From Paracoccaceae bacterium (lineage in GTDB: Bacteria > Pseudomonadota > Alphaproteobacteria > Rhodobacterales > Rhodobacteraceae): 64,000 nt of DNA. Shown here piece after piece: positions 62,960 through 64,000 of this stretch (the first letter of the stretch is position 1; every line of letters begins with the position of its first letter). The DNA lies in assembly GCA_030148005.1 (NCBI GenBank), contig JASBUI010000004.1:167388-231387 (forward strand). Reading direction: 5' to 3'. The notes under the pieces were generated by a model that worked only from the letters and a program-made list of their open reading frames with translations, was not told the origin of the DNA and did no database searches. The position numbers were made by a program, and so were the translations under genes.

Positions 62960-63868
62960 GTGAAACATACAGCTCTCTACAAGCGCACAATCAGCGCGGT
63001 GGCGGTCGCATCGTTCGCGGGGGTCGCAGCGTTCGCAGCCACGCCCGAGGCCGGATCGGTCATCGGCAACCAAGCCGTAGCCACGTATAAGAACACGGCC
63101 GGTGACACGATCACTGTAACCTCGAACAAGGTCGAAACGATCGTCCAGCAAGTTGCAGGCGTGTCGTTGACCTCTGACAACAGCGAGTTCATGGCCGCTG
63201 GCGGCAAGGCGTTCCTGCCCCACGTCGTAACTAACGATGGTAACGGCCCGGACAAGTACATCCTGTCGATCACCGAAGGCGCAAACGCCGCCTTTGAACC
63301 GACATATGTCATGTATGCCGACGCAAACATGGATGGTGTCGCAGATTCGACGACCCCGATCACTGAAACCCCGGTTCTTGCCGCTGGTGAGCAGTTCGGT
63401 TTTGTCATCGAAGCAACCGCACGTTCGACAGACACCGGAACAGAGACACTGGTTGTCGAGGCGCTTAGCGATCTGAACCGGTCGTTGGCCGTGACAAACA
63501 CGGACACGCTTGAGATTTCATCGGGTCCGATCGTCGAGGTCGTAAAGTCGATGACGGTTGATCCGGCCTCTGGTCCTGGAAACGACGCGATCGTCGATGC
63601 GGGTGATATCGTCTCGATCACGCTGACATACTCCAGCACCGGTCTTGCCGCGGCCACCAACTATAGCATTCAGGACGTATTGGACAGCTCGCTGACCTAT
63701 ACAGACGGATCGGCCACATGGTCGGACGCTGCTGGCACGCTGGACGACAGCAACAACGTGGCCACGGTCGATGCGACCAACGGCAACGGCGATGAGATGC
63801 GCTGGAACAAGGTAAGTGCGAACGAAGTTCACATCCTTCTTGACAATGTACCGTCGGGCCGTGTCTGA
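62960..63868 (+). pseudogene. secreted DUF11-domain protein, probably truncated by an insertion element
   Basis: 302 residues from a GTG start are visible: signal peptide (SAVAVASFAGVAAFAATP), a VIGNQAVATYKNTAGDTITVTSNK block, then a DUF11 domain with DAGDIVSITLTYSSTGLAAA (from about residue 210) and MRWNKVSANEVHILLDNVPS. DUF11 domains normally continue after a VPxG turn; here the frame ends at TGA 63866-63868, inside or at the edge of a sequence that leads into a transposase gene. I therefore read it as interrupted, its 3' part lying beyond the element. It may still make a shortened secreted protein. Confidence 0.7.
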
Positions 63869-64000
63869 CGTCAGCACCCTTGGGACAGATTTGAGGATTT
63901 GAATAGCGGAGGATTTCTGGTTCATCTTATCGATTAGGAGATCGAGATGACAAAGAAACCGCAGACTTCGAAAGACGCCGCCGAGAAGGTGGTCAAGAAC
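63862..64000 (+). mobile_element. left end of a probable IS3-family insertion sequence
   Basis: The region from TGTCTGACGTCAGC to the window edge has no continuity with the DUF11 frame and leads, after about 85 bases, into an IS3-type transposase OrfA. The start point at 63862 (TGTC) or 63866 (TGAC) is inferred from the IS3-family habit of beginning with TG; the right end and target duplication are outside the window. Confidence 0.6.
63947..64000 (+). CDS. transposase OrfA of IS3 family, 5' end only
   Basis: The first 18 residues, MTKKPQTSKDAAEKVVKN, closely resemble the start of IS3-type OrfA proteins common in roseobacters, in which an IRRxTRxxYSxEEKIRI helix-turn-helix would follow. TAGGAGA lies seven bases before the ATG. 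The rest is beyond the window, so the identification depends on remembered similarity of a short segment. Confidence 0.65.
   Translation, partial: MTKKPQTSKDAAEKVVKN

Overview
The window is a chromosomal stretch, roughly 60% GC, from an alphaproteobacterium, most likely a marine Rhodobacterales (Roseobacter-group) bacterium. The evidence is the style of the housekeeping genes (ClpS, HemF, RsgA, CtaB, a membrane-anchored cytochrome c, an alphaproteobacterial elongator tRNA-Met), the many peptide ABC transporters, FAH, hydantoinase and shikimate-dehydrogenase families, and the rhizobial/roseobacter type arsenite oxidase cluster. Family names come from my reading of motifs; no database search was run.

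Layout. 1-2694: end of nudC, an SRPBCC protein, pheA, a cytochrome c552-like protein and its terminator. 2831-8597: a yejABEF-type peptide ABC operon. 8578-16441: FAH-family hydrolase, DD-carboxypeptidase with SPOR domain, HAD hydrolase, clpS, an RsmC-like methyltransferase, an SDR lacking the catalytic lysine, hemF and a GlcD-like FAD oxidase. 16518-21515: ctaB, a Met-rich cupredoxin with four 81-bp repeats, and heme-copper oxidase subunits I and II, an unusual oxidase module without a subunit III gene. 21670-29069: an M19 dipeptidase plus Dpp-type peptide ABC operon, divergent from a LysR regulator. 29079-30287: DUF1330 protein, TetR regulator, tRNA-Met. 30382-38547: an arsenite oxidation island, aioX-aioS-aioR-aioB-aioA-moeA on the minus strand, whose AioR lacks the GAFTGA and Walker B signatures. 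38697-45622: rsgA, hyuB, hyuA, an aroE homologue, a lytic transglycosylase.

45783-64000 is the most unusual part. Two minus-strand operons have the same logic: a secreted sensor-like protein followed by a hybrid histidine kinase. One is a PhnD-like binding protein plus kinase (45783-48929). The other is a cysteine-free molybdopterin-oxidoreductase-fold protein plus a PAS/REC/HPt kinase (57993-61117). A stand-alone NarL/LuxR-type response regulator lies at 61432. Around them are three secreted DUF11/repeat-domain proteins: a 1956-residue protein at 49993, a 170-residue protein at 62379, and one at 62960 that runs into what looks like the left end of an IS3-family element. A two-gene unit of unknown function lies at 56352-57336.

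I find a recurrent, non-coding sequence motif (sense form close to ACCTATACTTTTGGG, variant GATACTTCGGGATATA) at 49010, 49486, 57442, 57671, 57691 and 61232, with weaker copies at 61360 and 62231. It sits upstream of nearly every transcription unit of this region. I propose that it is the operator of the response regulator, and that the region is one two-input phosphorelay controlling a cell-surface protein system. I do not recognise this as a described system.
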